Below, one piece after another: positions 1 through 9,326 of a DNA stretch of 25,337 nucleotides. The translations under genes were made by a program, and so were the position numbers. The stretch spans positions 1 through 25,337 of the forward strand of contig JABDPL010000290.1 in assembly GCA_013042825.1 (NCBI GenBank), read 5' to 3'. Origin of the DNA: Flavobacteriaceae bacterium (lineage in GTDB: Bacteria > Bacteroidota > Bacteroidia > Flavobacteriales > Flavobacteriaceae). Each line of letters starts with the position of its first letter. Within the stretch, counting starts at the first letter, position 1. The notes beneath the pieces were generated by a model. It was not told the origin of the DNA. It ran no database searches and saw only the letters and a list, made by a program, of their open reading frames with translations.

Positions 1-68
1 GGACATACATCATCAGTGTTTTTGAAAATGACAGTAGATTTGGTGGCACTCAGATAGAACTCAATTAA
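1..68 (+). CDS. C-terminal tail of an unidentified protein (partial)
   Basis: Reading from base 3, an open frame of 21 residues ends at a TAA at 66-68; its last residues are RFGGTQIELN. It stops 20 bases before a clear terminator, as expected for the 3' end of a gene entering from the left edge. The frame starting at base 1 also stays open to a TAG at 55-57, so frame choice is not certain. The fragment is too short to assign a family. Confidence 0.4.
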   Translation, partial: TYIISVFENDSRFGGTQIELN

Positions 69-88
69 TCCGTTAAATTAATATTAGG

Positions 89-118
89 AACCGTTCCATA
101 TAATTGGAGCGGTTTTTT
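89..118 (+). terminator. Rho-independent terminator upstream of glyS
   Basis: A 9-bp stem AACCGTTCC / GGAGCGGTT (one T·G pair) with an 8-base loop is followed by six T. It would end transcription of the gene entering from the left edge. The T-run merges with the candidate -7 element of glyS. Confidence 0.75.
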
Positions 119-125
119 ATTTTTG
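118..125 (+). promoter_or_regulatory. Candidate -7 element of the glyS promoter
   Basis: TATTTTTG matches the Bacteroidota -7 consensus TAnnTTTG and ends only 4 bases before the glyS ATG. No good TTTG lies at the usual -33 distance, because that stretch is the terminator hairpin. If real, the transcript would have almost no 5' leader. Confidence 0.4.
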
Positions 126-129
126 CAGC

Positions 130-1680
130 ATGTCACAACAGGAGGATAAGTTTAGAAAGGTAATCTCGCACGCCAAGGAGTATGGATATGTTTTTCAAAG
201 CAGTGAGATATACGATGGTTTGAGCGCGGTATACGATTACGGTCAGAATGGGGTGGAACTCAAAAACAATATACGCGAGTACTGGTGGAAAGCCATGGTT
301 CAAATGCATGAGAATATCGTTGGGATCGATGCAGCCATATTCATGCATCCCACAACCTGGAAAGCTTCAGGACATGTCGATGCCTTTAACGATCCTTTGA
401 TCGACAATAAAGATTCGAAGAAACGATACCGTGCCGATGTCCTTATAGAGGATTACGCAGCGAAGTTAGAGGCCAAGATCGAAAAGGAAGTCACAAAGGC
501 ACGAAAACGGTTTGGTGATACCTTTAATAAGGAACAATTCATAACCACTAATCCGAGAGTGATCGGTTATCGTGAAAAAGCTGACCAGGCCATTCAGCGG
601 CTTAACCGCTCACTTGAAGCTGAGGACCTGGCCGATGTCAGAGCGTTGATCGAAGAGCTCGAGATCGCCTGCCCCGTTTCCGGGAGCAGGAACTGGACCG
701 ATGTTAAGCAGTTTAACCTGATGTTTGGCACCAAACTGGGAGCCAGTGCCGATTCGGCGATGGACCTTTACCTCCGGCCTGAAACGGCCCAGGGAATATT
801 TGTGAATTTTCTGAATGTTCAGAAAACCGGGCGAATGAAGATCCCCTTCGGAATCGCTCAAACCGGTAAAGCCTTCAGAAATGAGATCGTAGCCCGGCAA
901 TTCATTTTCAGAATGCGGGAGTTCGAACAGATGGAGATGCAGTTCTTTATAAAACCCGGCACTCAGAAAGAGTGGTACGATTACTGGAAAGCGGAGCGGC
1001 TGAAGTGGCATTTATCCCTCGGACTTGGGGAATCGAACTACAGATTCCACGATCATGAAAAACTGGCACATTATGCCGATGCGGCCTGTGATATTGAGTT
1101 CCGTTTTCCGTTCGGATTTAAAGAACTCGAAGGTATACACTCGAGAACCGATTTCGACCTGGCTCAGCACGAGAAATATACCGGTAAAAAACTTCAATAT
1201 TTCGATCCGGAAGAAGGGAAAAGTTATGTGCCCTATGTACTGGAGACTTCAATCGGCCTGGACCGAACATTCCTGGCAGTCTTCTCAAATGCCCTGCAGG
1301 AAGAAGAACTGGACAACGGTACCTCCCGGGTTGTTCTGCGGTTACCATCGGTTCTGGCACCAACAAAAGCAGCCATCTTACCCCTGGTTAAAAAAGACGG
1401 TTTACCTGAAATCGCACACCGCATTGTTGAAGACCTCAAATGGGATTTCAATGTACAATACGATGAGAAGGACGCCGTGGGGCGCAGATATCGTCGTCAG
1501 GATGCTGCGGGAACACCCTTCTGCATAACGGTTGATCATGATACGCTCGAGGATCAGACGGTTACAATAAGGCACAGGGACAGCATGGAACAGCAACGCG
1601 TGCCCATTCCGGCACTAAAGGACCTGATCAGGGAACAGATCGATATCAAGGCCTGGCTTTCGAAGATGCGGTCTGTTTAG
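130..1680 (+). CDS. glyS: Glycyl-tRNA synthetase (homodimeric, class II)
   Basis: Charges tRNA-Gly with glycine in the cytoplasm using ATP. The 516-residue length and sequence fit the single-chain alpha2-type enzyme, not the separate alpha and beta chains of GlyQ/GlyS. The N-terminus carries the family segment YDYGQNGVELKNNI around residues 36-49. Class II motif 2 (FRNEI followed by FRMREFEQMEMQFF) lies near residues 249-274, motif 3 (GLDRTFLAVF) near 376-386, and the C-terminal anticodon-binding domain occupies roughly the last 110 residues. The start ATG gives a normal N-terminus. The gene stands alone after a terminator, and 195 bases separate it from the next gene, with no strong terminator seen after it. 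Confidence 0.97.
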   Translation: MSQQEDKFRKVISHAKEYGYVFQSSEIYDGLSAVYDYGQNGVELKNNIREYWWKAMVQMHENIVGIDAAIFMHPTTWKASGHVDAFNDPLIDNKDSKKRYRADVLIEDYAAKLEAKIEKEVTKARKRFGDTFNKEQFITTNPRVIGYREKADQAIQRLNRSLEAEDLADVRALIEELEIACPVSGSRNWTDVKQFNLMFGTKLGASADSAMDLYLRPETAQGIFVNFLNVQKTGRMKIPFGIAQTGKAFRNEIVARQFIFRMREFEQMEMQFFIKPGTQKEWYDYWKAERLKWHLSLGLGESNYRFHDHEKLAHYADAACDIEFRFPFGFKELEGIHSRTDFDLAQHEKYTGKKLQYFDPEEGKSYVPYVLETSIGLDRTFLAVFSNALQEEELDNGTSRVVLRLPSVLAPTKAAILPLVKKDGLPEIAHRIVEDLKWDFNVQYDEKDAVGRRYRRQDAAGTPFCITVDHDTLEDQTVTIRHRDSMEQQRVPIPALKDLIREQIDIKAWLSKMRSV

Positions 1681-1874
1681 TTTATCGTGCTACTTTTCCT
1701 CCAATTTTCAGCTAAATGCATGTTAATTCTTAACCTTTGTATAATGGCTGGCTGGTAATAAAATGTGTTTTGTCCAATAGTTGAGGCATTTTTCCGATTT
1801 TGAATAAAAAAGTATTAAATTTAGTTCTAATTAATCCCGAGAACAATCATAATTCATTTAATATAGTTAAGACA

Positions 1875-4538
1875 ATGAGAAAAAAATTACTTCTCCTTTT
1901 TGGAATGTTATTTTTTCTGGGCGTTTATGTAACATCTGCCCAGGAAATCCCAAATGAACCTCAAAGTGCTGCCGATTCAGGAACATTGGAATACAGGTTC
2001 GTGCCCAGTATTGCCGAACAGATAAGAACCGGAACATTTATACCGGCCCAGGCGATACCGGAAGACAAGCTCATCGGGCAACCCAGGATGCGACACACGA
2101 ATAAGGTCGTCCCCGGCAAGGGATCACGAGGTCCTGATGTTCTGGCGGAATTACAGAAAAATGCTCCCCAGCGACAAATGCGTGGTCTGTCTAACAGTTT
2201 TGTCTCAACCTCTACTGGTGTTGCAACACCATCAGATCCTACAGGCGCCGTAGGGGCCGATTTTTATATCGCAGCCTGGAATATTTCTTTCCAGATCTAT
2301 AACAAGGATGGCACCCCCGCTGCTCCTGCAGCTGCTCCCGGTACCCTATTCGGAGGAGAGAATATCGGTGACCAGATAGCTCTTTATGATGCGGCTATTG
2401 ATCGCTATATCATAACACAGTTCTCCTCTTCGCCAAATGGATTCCATATTGCGATCTCCCAAACCAACGATCCGGTTAATGGCGGATGGCATGTCTATTT
2501 ATCCTCAGGATTTACAACTGGCGCGTTCCCTGATTATACAAAATTTTCAATCTGGTCTGACGGCTATTACGTTACCTCTAATATTACTGGCGGTAACGGA
2601 CAGGTTTGGGCCCTTGAGAGAGATAAGATGATTACAGGGGATCCAACGGCAAGCTATCAGGCCTTTTTCCTACCCGGTATATCAACAAGTGGTTTCTACA
2701 GCCCACAGGCCTTTAATGTTTCCGATGGGAATTTACCAGCTGCAGGAGATGCAACTATTGTTTATATGCAAGATGATGCCTGGGCAGGTGTTGCCAACGA
2801 CCATTTGAAGCTATGGAACCTGGATATAGATTGGGTCACACCGGCTAATTCAACAATGAGCGCAGCTACTGAAATACCGGTTACACCTTTTATAGGCGTT
2901 TTCGATGGGGGTGATTTTTCGAATCTTCAACAACCCTCAGGTCCAGATATCGATGCCATACAGGCAACGATCATGAACCAGGCGCAATTCAGGAAATTTG
3001 GCACCCATAATTCGGTTGTTTTCAATTTCGTTGTTGATACCGATCCTGGAGCCGGGGAGTTAGCTGCAGTACGTTGGTATGAAATGCGACAAACAGCCGA
3101 TGGCCAGCCATGGACGATTTACCAGGAAGGCACATATAATGCACCGGACGGCCGTCATGCCTGGAATGCCAGTATGGCTATGGATTCTAATGGCAACATT
3201 GGTATGGGCTATTCTTCAATGAGTAATACCGAAAGCGTTTCGTCAAGATTCACAGGTCGTTTTGCAACAGACCCGTTAAATGTAATGACCGGATTAGAAG
3301 GACTGATTTCACTTAGTACAGGAAACAGTGGTAGTTTGCGATATGCCGATTATTCCCACCTTACGGTTGATTCGGATGATACGTTCTGGTTTGTGAACGA
3401 GGTCTTTACCCCGACAAGAAGCAATATAGTTGGTGTTTTTACAGTGGATCCTCCACTGCCGGATGATGTTGGCGTGAGTTCTATCGATGCCCCTACAGGC
3501 GGTGTTCTGACATCAACAGAACAGATAACCGTTTCGATCAGGAACTTCGGAACTAATCCACAATCGAATATTCCGGTAAGTTATACTATCGATGCAGGTA
3601 CACCTGTAAACGAGGTCTTTGCCGGCCCGCTTAACGGTGGTGAAACGGCTTCCTATACATTTACACAAACGGCCGATCTTTCCATTGATAATCAAACATA
3701 CACCATAACGGCCTCTACCAATCTTGCGGGAGACGGAAACACATCAAATGATTCGGTAACGGTAAATGTGACCAATGCGTTGTCATATTGTGAACCCTCA
3801 TCAAATTGTTCATTCAATGATGGTGTGACCTTGTTCCAGCTTGGAACGATAGACCATGTCTCACCAACTAATTGTGGCGCAGATACCGATGGTTATATCG
3901 ACAGTAGAGGTGTGATGACAGACCTTGACCGGGCAACCGGATTTAATGTATATACAGGAAATTTACAAGTAGGATGGGGCGGTGATGAAGCTTCGATTTT
4001 TATCGATTATAATGATGATGGTGATTTCGAAGATGCCGGCGAATTAGTGCTTGATGGTGTTGGATCTCCAATTTCACCTGCCAATTCCGATTATGCCTTT
4101 TCAATTACAATACCAACAGATGCCAATTTAGGTATGCATGTTATGCGTGTTCGTGGATGGGACCCTGCCTTCCCGGCTGCTGGATCCTTGAATAATCCCT
4201 GTGATAATTTAACATACGGACGTACCGAAGATTTCACAGTGAACATTATCGATACCTCTTTGAGCACGGCAGATTTCACCCTTGATGGCAGTGAGTTTGA
4301 GATCATTACTAAACCTAATAACCAGTTTGAGATTCAATTGACCACACCTTATACCGATAAGTTGTCGGTCAGTGTCTATAATATGCTCGGGCAAACAGTT
4401 GCATTCAACAACATATCTAAAGGAAACGATGGGAAGTATTCCTATGAGCTCGATATGTCTTATGCCGCAACCGGGGTTTATCTTGTAAAACTCGGTCGAG
4501 GACGGGTCCATGCTGTAGGTCGAATACTGGTGAAATAG
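1875..4538 (+). CDS. Secreted multidomain protein with GEVED domain and T9SS C-terminal sorting domain
   Basis: A secreted or cell-surface protein of about 887 residues; its substrate or function is not known to me. From this ATG it begins with a signal peptide (two Lys, a hydrophobic core, cleavage near TSAQ). Residues about 60-525 look like a beta-rich, propeller-like region. About 530-634 resemble a CARDB/Ig-like fold. A GEVED domain follows (about 640-790), with its acidic calcium-binding-like loop DYNDDGDFEDAGE starting at residue 711. The last ~75 residues are a type A T9SS sorting domain (SVYNMLGQ, then GVYLVKL and a basic end). The frame stays open upstream to a TTG at 1800, but that start would bury the signal peptide. 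Expected route: Sec export, then T9SS across the outer membrane. Confidence 0.88.
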   Translation: MRKKLLLLFGMLFFLGVYVTSAQEIPNEPQSAADSGTLEYRFVPSIAEQIRTGTFIPAQAIPEDKLIGQPRMRHTNKVVPGKGSRGPDVLAELQKNAPQRQMRGLSNSFVSTSTGVATPSDPTGAVGADFYIAAWNISFQIYNKDGTPAAPAAAPGTLFGGENIGDQIALYDAAIDRYIITQFSSSPNGFHIAISQTNDPVNGGWHVYLSSGFTTGAFPDYTKFSIWSDGYYVTSNITGGNGQVWALERDKMITGDPTASYQAFFLPGISTSGFYSPQAFNVSDGNLPAAGDATIVYMQDDAWAGVANDHLKLWNLDIDWVTPANSTMSAATEIPVTPFIGVFDGGDFSNLQQPSGPDIDAIQATIMNQAQFRKFGTHNSVVFNFVVDTDPGAGELAAVRWYEMRQTADGQPWTIYQEGTYNAPDGRHAWNASMAMDSNGNIGMGYSSMSNTESVSSRFTGRFATDPLNVMTGLEGLISLSTGNSGSLRYADYSHLTVDSDDTFWFVNEVFTPTRSNIVGVFTVDPPLPDDVGVSSIDAPTGGVLTSTEQITVSIRNFGTNPQSNIPVSYTIDAGTPVNEVFAGPLNGGETASYTFTQTADLSIDNQTYTITASTNLAGDGNTSNDSVTVNVTNALSYCEPSSNCSFNDGVTLFQLGTIDHVSPTNCGADTDGYIDSRGVMTDLDRATGFNVYTGNLQVGWGGDEASIFIDYNDDGDFEDAGELVLDGVGSPISPANSDYAFSITIPTDANLGMHVMRVRGWDPAFPAAGSLNNPCDNLTYGRTEDFTVNIIDTSLSTADFTLDGSEFEIITKPNNQFEIQLTTPYTDKLSVSVYNMLGQTVAFNNISKGNDGKYSYELDMSYAATGVYLVKLGRGRVHAVGRILVK

Positions 4539-4562
4539 ATTTTTAAACTGAAATAATTGAAA

Positions 4563-4592
4563 GACCCGGACATTTAGTTCGGGTTTTTTTTA
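4563..4592 (+). terminator. Terminator of the T9SS cargo gene
   Basis: Stem ACCCGGAC / GTTCGGGT (one G·T pair) with a 5-base loop, then a long T-run. The T-run reaches the stop codon of the convergent lipoprotein gene. On the minus strand the trailing T-run is poor, so it mainly serves the plus-strand gene. Confidence 0.85.
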
Positions 4593-4967
4593 TTCTTTTG
4601 CGGCCGGTTCCATGGACTCAATTTCAACGGGCCCAGCCATCTCGCAACGGTTAGGCATACGAAGCCTCCTGAATTTGATGTAGACCTCTGTTTCAGGTTT
4701 TCTCATGGCTGCAAATGGTTCGGCATCGATATTAATGGGATCGATGGCTTCACCGGTTTTATCCAAAACCAGGATCATGGGGCAGCCCTTATCCTTGTTT
4801 TGTTTGATCATGGCCTTTACAAAGCCTTCTTTTTGCCAATCGCGTTCCATTGTAACGGTTTTGTTCTCTGCTTCAGTGGTTGAATTGTCAGCCGGATCTT
4901 TAGCCGAATTACAAGCGGAATTCAACAAAAGAAATGATGCTAATGCAACTTTTATTATAGTACTCAT
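4590..4967 (-). CDS. Small putative lipoprotein, function unknown
   Basis: 125 residues. A short hydrophobic N-terminus ends in LLNSAC, a good lipobox, so Cys19 is likely lipidated and the protein is probably membrane-anchored, facing the periplasm or outside. A low-complexity Asp/Thr/Glu linker (about 20-40) precedes a compact domain (about 43-118). That domain contains GCPMILVLD (Cys62) and MPNRCEM (Cys108), so the two remaining cysteines could form a disulfide. I do not recognise the family. It converges on the T9SS cargo gene and lies 54 bases downstream of the large barrel gene on the same strand, so the two may be co-transcribed. The C-terminal segment GPVEIESMEP looks beta-structured. 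Confidence 0.75.
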   Translation of the reverse strand: MSTIIKVALASFLLLNSACNSAKDPADNSTTEAENKTVTMERDWQKEGFVKAMIKQNKDKGCPMILVLDKTGEAIDPINIDAEPFAAMRKPETEVYIKFRRLRMPNRCEMAGPVEIESMEPAAKE

Positions 4968-5021
4968 CGGTAAAGTTTAAGGTTCTTTCAGAAAAAGATA
5001 CAAAAAACGTGCCTTTTCAGA

Positions 5022-8000
5022 TCAGAAATACGCCTTAAGCTGAACGCTGCCGGTATGGATAGCCTTGCTGTTCTCCGATTTTCGTCCGAAATAGTTCAGG
5101 TTCAAGTCAAGGAATTTCGTGATTCGTTTTTGGGCCAACAGGCTCCAAGTGAAATTCGTGCCGGGCTGAAGCCCCTGCATCATCTGGTAACCAACAGGGG
5201 AATTAGGATTACCCTTAAAATCATTCGACAAATAATTAAACTCGCCGTTTATGGCCGATTTCTGGTTGTTGGAAAAGGCAAAGGATATGCCGTATTTCTG
5301 TTGCTGCAACTGCTCCTGGTCGCCGATGGTATTTTCCTGGTCGTTGTATTGATAGAAAAGGTCGAAACGAATCCTGTCGTTGAAAAGGTATGATAATTTC
5401 GGATTGATCCGCATCTCTTCGATTTCGAAATTTTTGCTGGGAAAATTCTCACTGCTGCTTTCGTTCTTATCGGAGGCCGTGCGCAGATTGATCAACCAGC
5501 TCTCCTTAACTTTATGATTGAACTCCAATTGCAGGGAGTGTAAACTGTTTTCAATACGACCTACCGATAATTCCGATTGTACTTTATTGGTTAAATAGGT
5601 AATGGAAGTCGTGAAATGCTGTTTTCCGCGATTAAAGAATAAGGTATTCCGGAAGTTCTGTTGCAGGCCGAGCTGATCTTCGGCATTCCCATCGAAGGGG
5701 TTCAAATTAAAATTATTACCCTCACGTCTGACCTTCCTGTCGATGAGATAGGAGGTTTGATTGTATAATTTTGTCCACAGCGACTCTTTTGAAGGATCGC
5801 CCTGAGTTAATAGCTGTGGGTTTATGGTGAGATTCTGACTGAAACGATTTTGATGGGTGCGTATGAAAACCTGATTGGGAAGCAATACGCGTATATAGCT
5901 CCCCTGGTCCTGAAATGGCGCAATCTCGAACTCCTCCAGTTCCTGGATTCCATTTTCATTATAATCGATCCAGGTGTATGCGCCCTGGCCGGGTTCCACT
6001 TCCACATAGGTGAAATCCTGCTGCGGAAGGCTGCCCGAATTGGTTTCGAATACGGTATTCAATTGAATTAATCTCCTGAATAATCCCTGGTTATACTGTA
6101 ACCTTGAATTTAACGAGTTTTCGTCATCTCTATCCTCTAATTCGTTTTTCAAATTCCGGTAATTGACGAATAATGCCAGGTCACTGTTTGCGCCTTTGAT
6201 CAGACGTGACCGCATGAAATAGGTATTCGACCGGTTCACCCTTACCACTTCATTATTTCTCAAACTATCGTTAACACGGCTTCTATAGCCTATTTCAACA
6301 TAGACCTTGCTGCTGTCCCCAACGCCTGCAAACACCTCATACGACAGGAATCTTTGGCTTAAAGGTGTGAGCGAGTCGTTTTCTTTGATCCTGAATTCAT
6401 TGTCCTCATGCGATACTTTTGATCCCAGCCAGGTTTTATTGAACCTGTACAACAGGCGGCTGAACGAACGTGAGAAACTCGAAGTGTTGCGTTCAGAATC
6501 GGTTTTAAGTATGCTTGAATTGGAGTAAATCTCTAAGGCATTCAATCGAAGATCGAGTAGTGCCCTGTGCCTGTTTCCGTTATAATCTGAGGAGTAATTG
6601 AGATTTTCAAAGGCATAGCTTGCCAAACCTTTCTCAATATGATTGAGTTGGAAGCCACCGATAAGCAATCGTTGATCGCCTGCGGGTATGTCGAGATTCC
6701 AATCCCTGCTGAATTCAGCATTGTACAAGCGTTCAATGGTCCTGAAGTTTTGCCCGATCAGGTCTGCCTTTCCGAAGGCAGAGACATTCCAACTGCTATC
6801 ACGCTTGATCAAATGCTGATCGATATGAATCCTGCCTGCAAACCCGGTATTGTCACCATCATCTATATCGGAGAACAGGTTGAGATCATTCCGGCTGCCG
6901 GTCAGCTCAAAATCTATATTTGTTTTCTCGGTAGGCGAGTAATTCCCGTTTAAGACGATCATTTGAAGTTTTACAGGTGCGATCAGGCGTACAACCGGTT
7001 CATAGCTCCCCTGCATAATACCGTTTACCGGTTCCACATATTCATATATGGTTGAAATGGCATTAGTGCTGCTTACGACATAATTCCCCATATTCTGGCC
7101 TACAAGACTGAAAGTCACGCTGAACAACTCATCGTTGGGATCATTTGAGAATACAAACGCTTCCACTCCGTTGATTATTTCTTTCCTGTACAGGATGCGG
7201 TTTTCATTAAAAGATTCCGGACTGGCAGATGGGGCAGTCATCAACGACTGGTCATCACCGGCCTGCGAAAGTATCTCTGCCTGTTCTGTTGAAAGATTCT
7301 GCTGAAGCGGCTGATTCTTGGCATCATTTTCAGAGTATACCGAAACACCTAAACTGAGTTTATCGCTGTTATAGCGTGCACCGCTGAAGGTGACCAGCCT
7401 GGAGTAGTTTCTATCACTGAATTGATAATCGACAACGATCCGCATTTCGGAGGTTATGGGAAAGGTTGAATTAAAGAAAATCTCCCCGGCATTGTAATCG
7501 ATTATATAATCTTTGGTCTCTCCGCGTTCTAGTAGTACACCATTAACATAAACCGATTCGCTTCCCGATACGATCAGTACAAATAGTTCACCACTGTTCC
7601 CTCTTAATTTATAGGGCCCCTGATTTCCTTCCTGTGCTGTGAACTGGCTCCTCGCAAATTGGCCTCTGACCAGGGCCCCTGAGGCGAAAAGATGAGTTTC
7701 CGATTCGGGATGATCGAGTTTTGCCTGAACCTGGAGCCCCTGAACACGCTTGGAGAATCTGGCGAAGTATGAGTTTGGATTTACGAGGTCGATATCACCG
7801 GCCCTGATGTTCCAATTCTCGCTATGAACCTCGATGAATACCTGGTCAAATTCATCCAGGCGCTGGGAATAACCACTTTCCTGTAAAGGTATGTTTGCGT
7901 CCTGTATGGAAGCCCTTAAAGAAACCCGGTCATTCAATTGGCCTGTGATCTGAAGATCCAGTTCGCTGTTCAGAACCGAGTTCTGGTTATTGCCAACCGT

Positions 8001-8432
8001 TATACCCCGGGAGATGCTTCCTGAGGTCGTCAGGCCGTCGAAAGGTGTAAACTCCGACTGCCGCGTTGATTCCGAAATCCTGTAAAGACGGTTGAGGTCA
8101 TCGGTATCTTCTACGACCAGGTCCTCGTTCAATTGGCGATATTCCCTGGTAAGAAAATCAGGATAGCGCACGTATTCAATGACCAGGCTGTCTTCCATCA
8201 CAGCTGTTTGAAAGGTCAGGCGGGCCAAACCATAGTCGATGCTGTAAGTTGATGAGTCTATGAGAATACCCTTTTTGTTCCTGACAAAAAACCTAATCGG
8301 ATTGATGCTTACACTATCAACAACGATTGTGTCCATAGCAGCGACTCTTATAGTCCTGTTATTTGAGGTTTTATTTTGAGCAAATACCTGACTTAAGGCT
8401 AGAATCAAAAGAATGGTCAGCCTAAATTTCAT
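5022..8432 (-). CDS. Large outer-membrane beta-barrel protein with SprA-like segment
   Basis: 1136 residues with a signal peptide (MKFRLTILLILALSQVFAQ). Residues about 138-236 contain GNNQNSVLNSELDLQ, a span rich in D and I (ASIQDANIPLQ), EFDQVFIE and WNIRAGDIDL. This order recalls the corresponding part of SprA/Sov, the T9SS outer-membrane channel, which is about twice as long. The second half alternates polar and hydrophobic residues and ends in an aromatic (KAYF), as expected for a large outer-membrane barrel. An EF-hand-like loop, DYNENGIQELEE, lies at residues 823-834. The exact role is unknown; transport, adhesion or a secretion-related task are all possible. It is divergent from xth, with 120 bases between the start codons. 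Confidence 0.82.
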   Translation of the reverse strand: MKFRLTILLILALSQVFAQNKTSNNRTIRVAAMDTIVVDSVSINPIRFFVRNKKGILIDSSTYSIDYGLARLTFQTAVMEDSLVIEYVRYPDFLTREYRQLNEDLVVEDTDDLNRLYRISESTRQSEFTPFDGLTTSGSISRGITVGNNQNSVLNSELDLQITGQLNDRVSLRASIQDANIPLQESGYSQRLDEFDQVFIEVHSENWNIRAGDIDLVNPNSYFARFSKRVQGLQVQAKLDHPESETHLFASGALVRGQFARSQFTAQEGNQGPYKLRGNSGELFVLIVSGSESVYVNGVLLERGETKDYIIDYNAGEIFFNSTFPITSEMRIVVDYQFSDRNYSRLVTFSGARYNSDKLSLGVSVYSENDAKNQPLQQNLSTEQAEILSQAGDDQSLMTAPSASPESFNENRILYRKEIINGVEAFVFSNDPNDELFSVTFSLVGQNMGNYVVSSTNAISTIYEYVEPVNGIMQGSYEPVVRLIAPVKLQMIVLNGNYSPTEKTNIDFELTGSRNDLNLFSDIDDGDNTGFAGRIHIDQHLIKRDSSWNVSAFGKADLIGQNFRTIERLYNAEFSRDWNLDIPAGDQRLLIGGFQLNHIEKGLASYAFENLNYSSDYNGNRHRALLDLRLNALEIYSNSSILKTDSERNTSSFSRSFSRLLYRFNKTWLGSKVSHEDNEFRIKENDSLTPLSQRFLSYEVFAGVGDSSKVYVEIGYRSRVNDSLRNNEVVRVNRSNTYFMRSRLIKGANSDLALFVNYRNLKNELEDRDDENSLNSRLQYNQGLFRRLIQLNTVFETNSGSLPQQDFTYVEVEPGQGAYTWIDYNENGIQELEEFEIAPFQDQGSYIRVLLPNQVFIRTHQNRFSQNLTINPQLLTQGDPSKESLWTKLYNQTSYLIDRKVRREGNNFNLNPFDGNAEDQLGLQQNFRNTLFFNRGKQHFTTSITYLTNKVQSELSVGRIENSLHSLQLEFNHKVKESWLINLRTASDKNESSSENFPSKNFEIEEMRINPKLSYLFNDRIRFDLFYQYNDQENTIGDQEQLQQQKYGISFAFSNNQKSAINGEFNYLSNDFKGNPNSPVGYQMMQGLQPGTNFTWSLLAQKRITKFLDLNLNYFGRKSENSKAIHTGSVQLKAYF

Positions 8433-8552
8433 CTATGAGATAAACTGAAAACCCGCTAAAATATTTTGTTGAAAGTTTTCGTTAAATCTGTTCTAATACT
8501 GTGGTGTAAAAGTACAGCATTATTTATTTTAGCTGAAATTCATAATCCTTCA

Positions 8553-9314
8553 ATGAAGATAATTTCCTACAACGTTAACGGGATTCGTGCAGCGATCAAT
8601 AAAGGATTCATCGATTGGTTAGTGCAAGCCTCCCCAGATGTTATTTGCCTCCAGGAGATAAAGGCACTAAAGGAACAATTGGAACTCGGCCTTTTTGAAG
8701 AGGCGGGTTATGAGCATCATTATTGGTTCAGCGCTCAAAAAAAAGGATATAGCGGGGTTGCTGTACTATGTAAGAAAAAGCCTGATCATGTTGTGTATGG
8801 CACCGGGATTGAGTCTATGGATTTTGAAGGGAGAAACCTGAGAGTAGACTTCGGTAATACCTCTGTAATGAGTCTTTATGTCCCGTCTGGCACGAATATA
8901 GCCCGGTTGGATCACAAGCTGGAATATATGGACCTGTTCCGAAACTATATCGATGAATTGAAAAAAGAAAGACCTAACCTGGTCGTCTGCGGAGACTATA
9001 ATATATGCCATCAGGCCATAGATATTCATGATCCTGTGAGGAACAAGAATGTATCGGGCTTCCTTCCGGTGGAGCGTGAATGGATGGGTGATTTCATCGA
9101 CAGCGGATTTATAGACACCTTCAGATACTTCAATCAGGAACCACACAATTACAGCTGGTGGAGTTACCGGGCCAATGCCCGGGCGAATAATAAAGGTTGG
9201 CGATTAGATTATGCTATGGCCTCAACCCCGCTTAAAAACAGATTAAAAAGAGCCGGAATTCTCAGTGAAGCTTATCATAGTGACCATTGTCCGGTATACC
9301 TCGAAATCGATTAA
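8553..9314 (+). CDS. xth: Exodeoxyribonuclease III / AP endonuclease
   Basis: Cuts DNA at abasic sites and removes 3' blocks during base-excision repair. 253 residues carry every ExoIII signature: SYNVNGIRAA (Asn7), CLQEIK (Glu35, metal ligand), SLYVPSG (Tyr109), CGDYNI (Asp148, Asn150), WRLDYAMAS (Asp219) and SDHCPVY (Asp244-His245). The frame is open upstream to base 8466, but those 29 residues do not belong to the family, and this ATG begins directly with the first beta strand. A near-consensus -7 box, TATTTTAG, lies at 8525-8532. The OmpA-type lipoprotein gene follows after 12 bases. The pairing with mutY further along puts two repair genes within 5 kb, but in separate transcription units. 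Confidence 0.96.
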   Translation: MKIISYNVNGIRAAINKGFIDWLVQASPDVICLQEIKALKEQLELGLFEEAGYEHHYWFSAQKKGYSGVAVLCKKKPDHVVYGTGIESMDFEGRNLRVDFGNTSVMSLYVPSGTNIARLDHKLEYMDLFRNYIDELKKERPNLVVCGDYNICHQAIDIHDPVRNKNVSGFLPVEREWMGDFIDSGFIDTFRYFNQEPHNYSWWSYRANARANNKGWRLDYAMASTPLKNRLKRAGILSEAYHSDHCPVYLEID

Positions 9315-9326
9315 CAACTATTACTT

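Noticed and set aside
1025..1528. Long plus-strand frame inside glyS
   Set aside because: It overlaps a certain glycyl-tRNA synthetase and its translation has no domain or normal composition; a frame shadow.
1800..1874. In-frame TTG start 25 codons upstream of the T9SS cargo ATG
   Set aside because: It would place 25 mostly polar residues before an obvious signal peptide; the ATG at 1875 gives a normal Sec signal.
8466..8552. N-terminal extension of exonuclease III
   Set aside because: The extra 29 codons have no counterpart in the family and cover the likely promoter.
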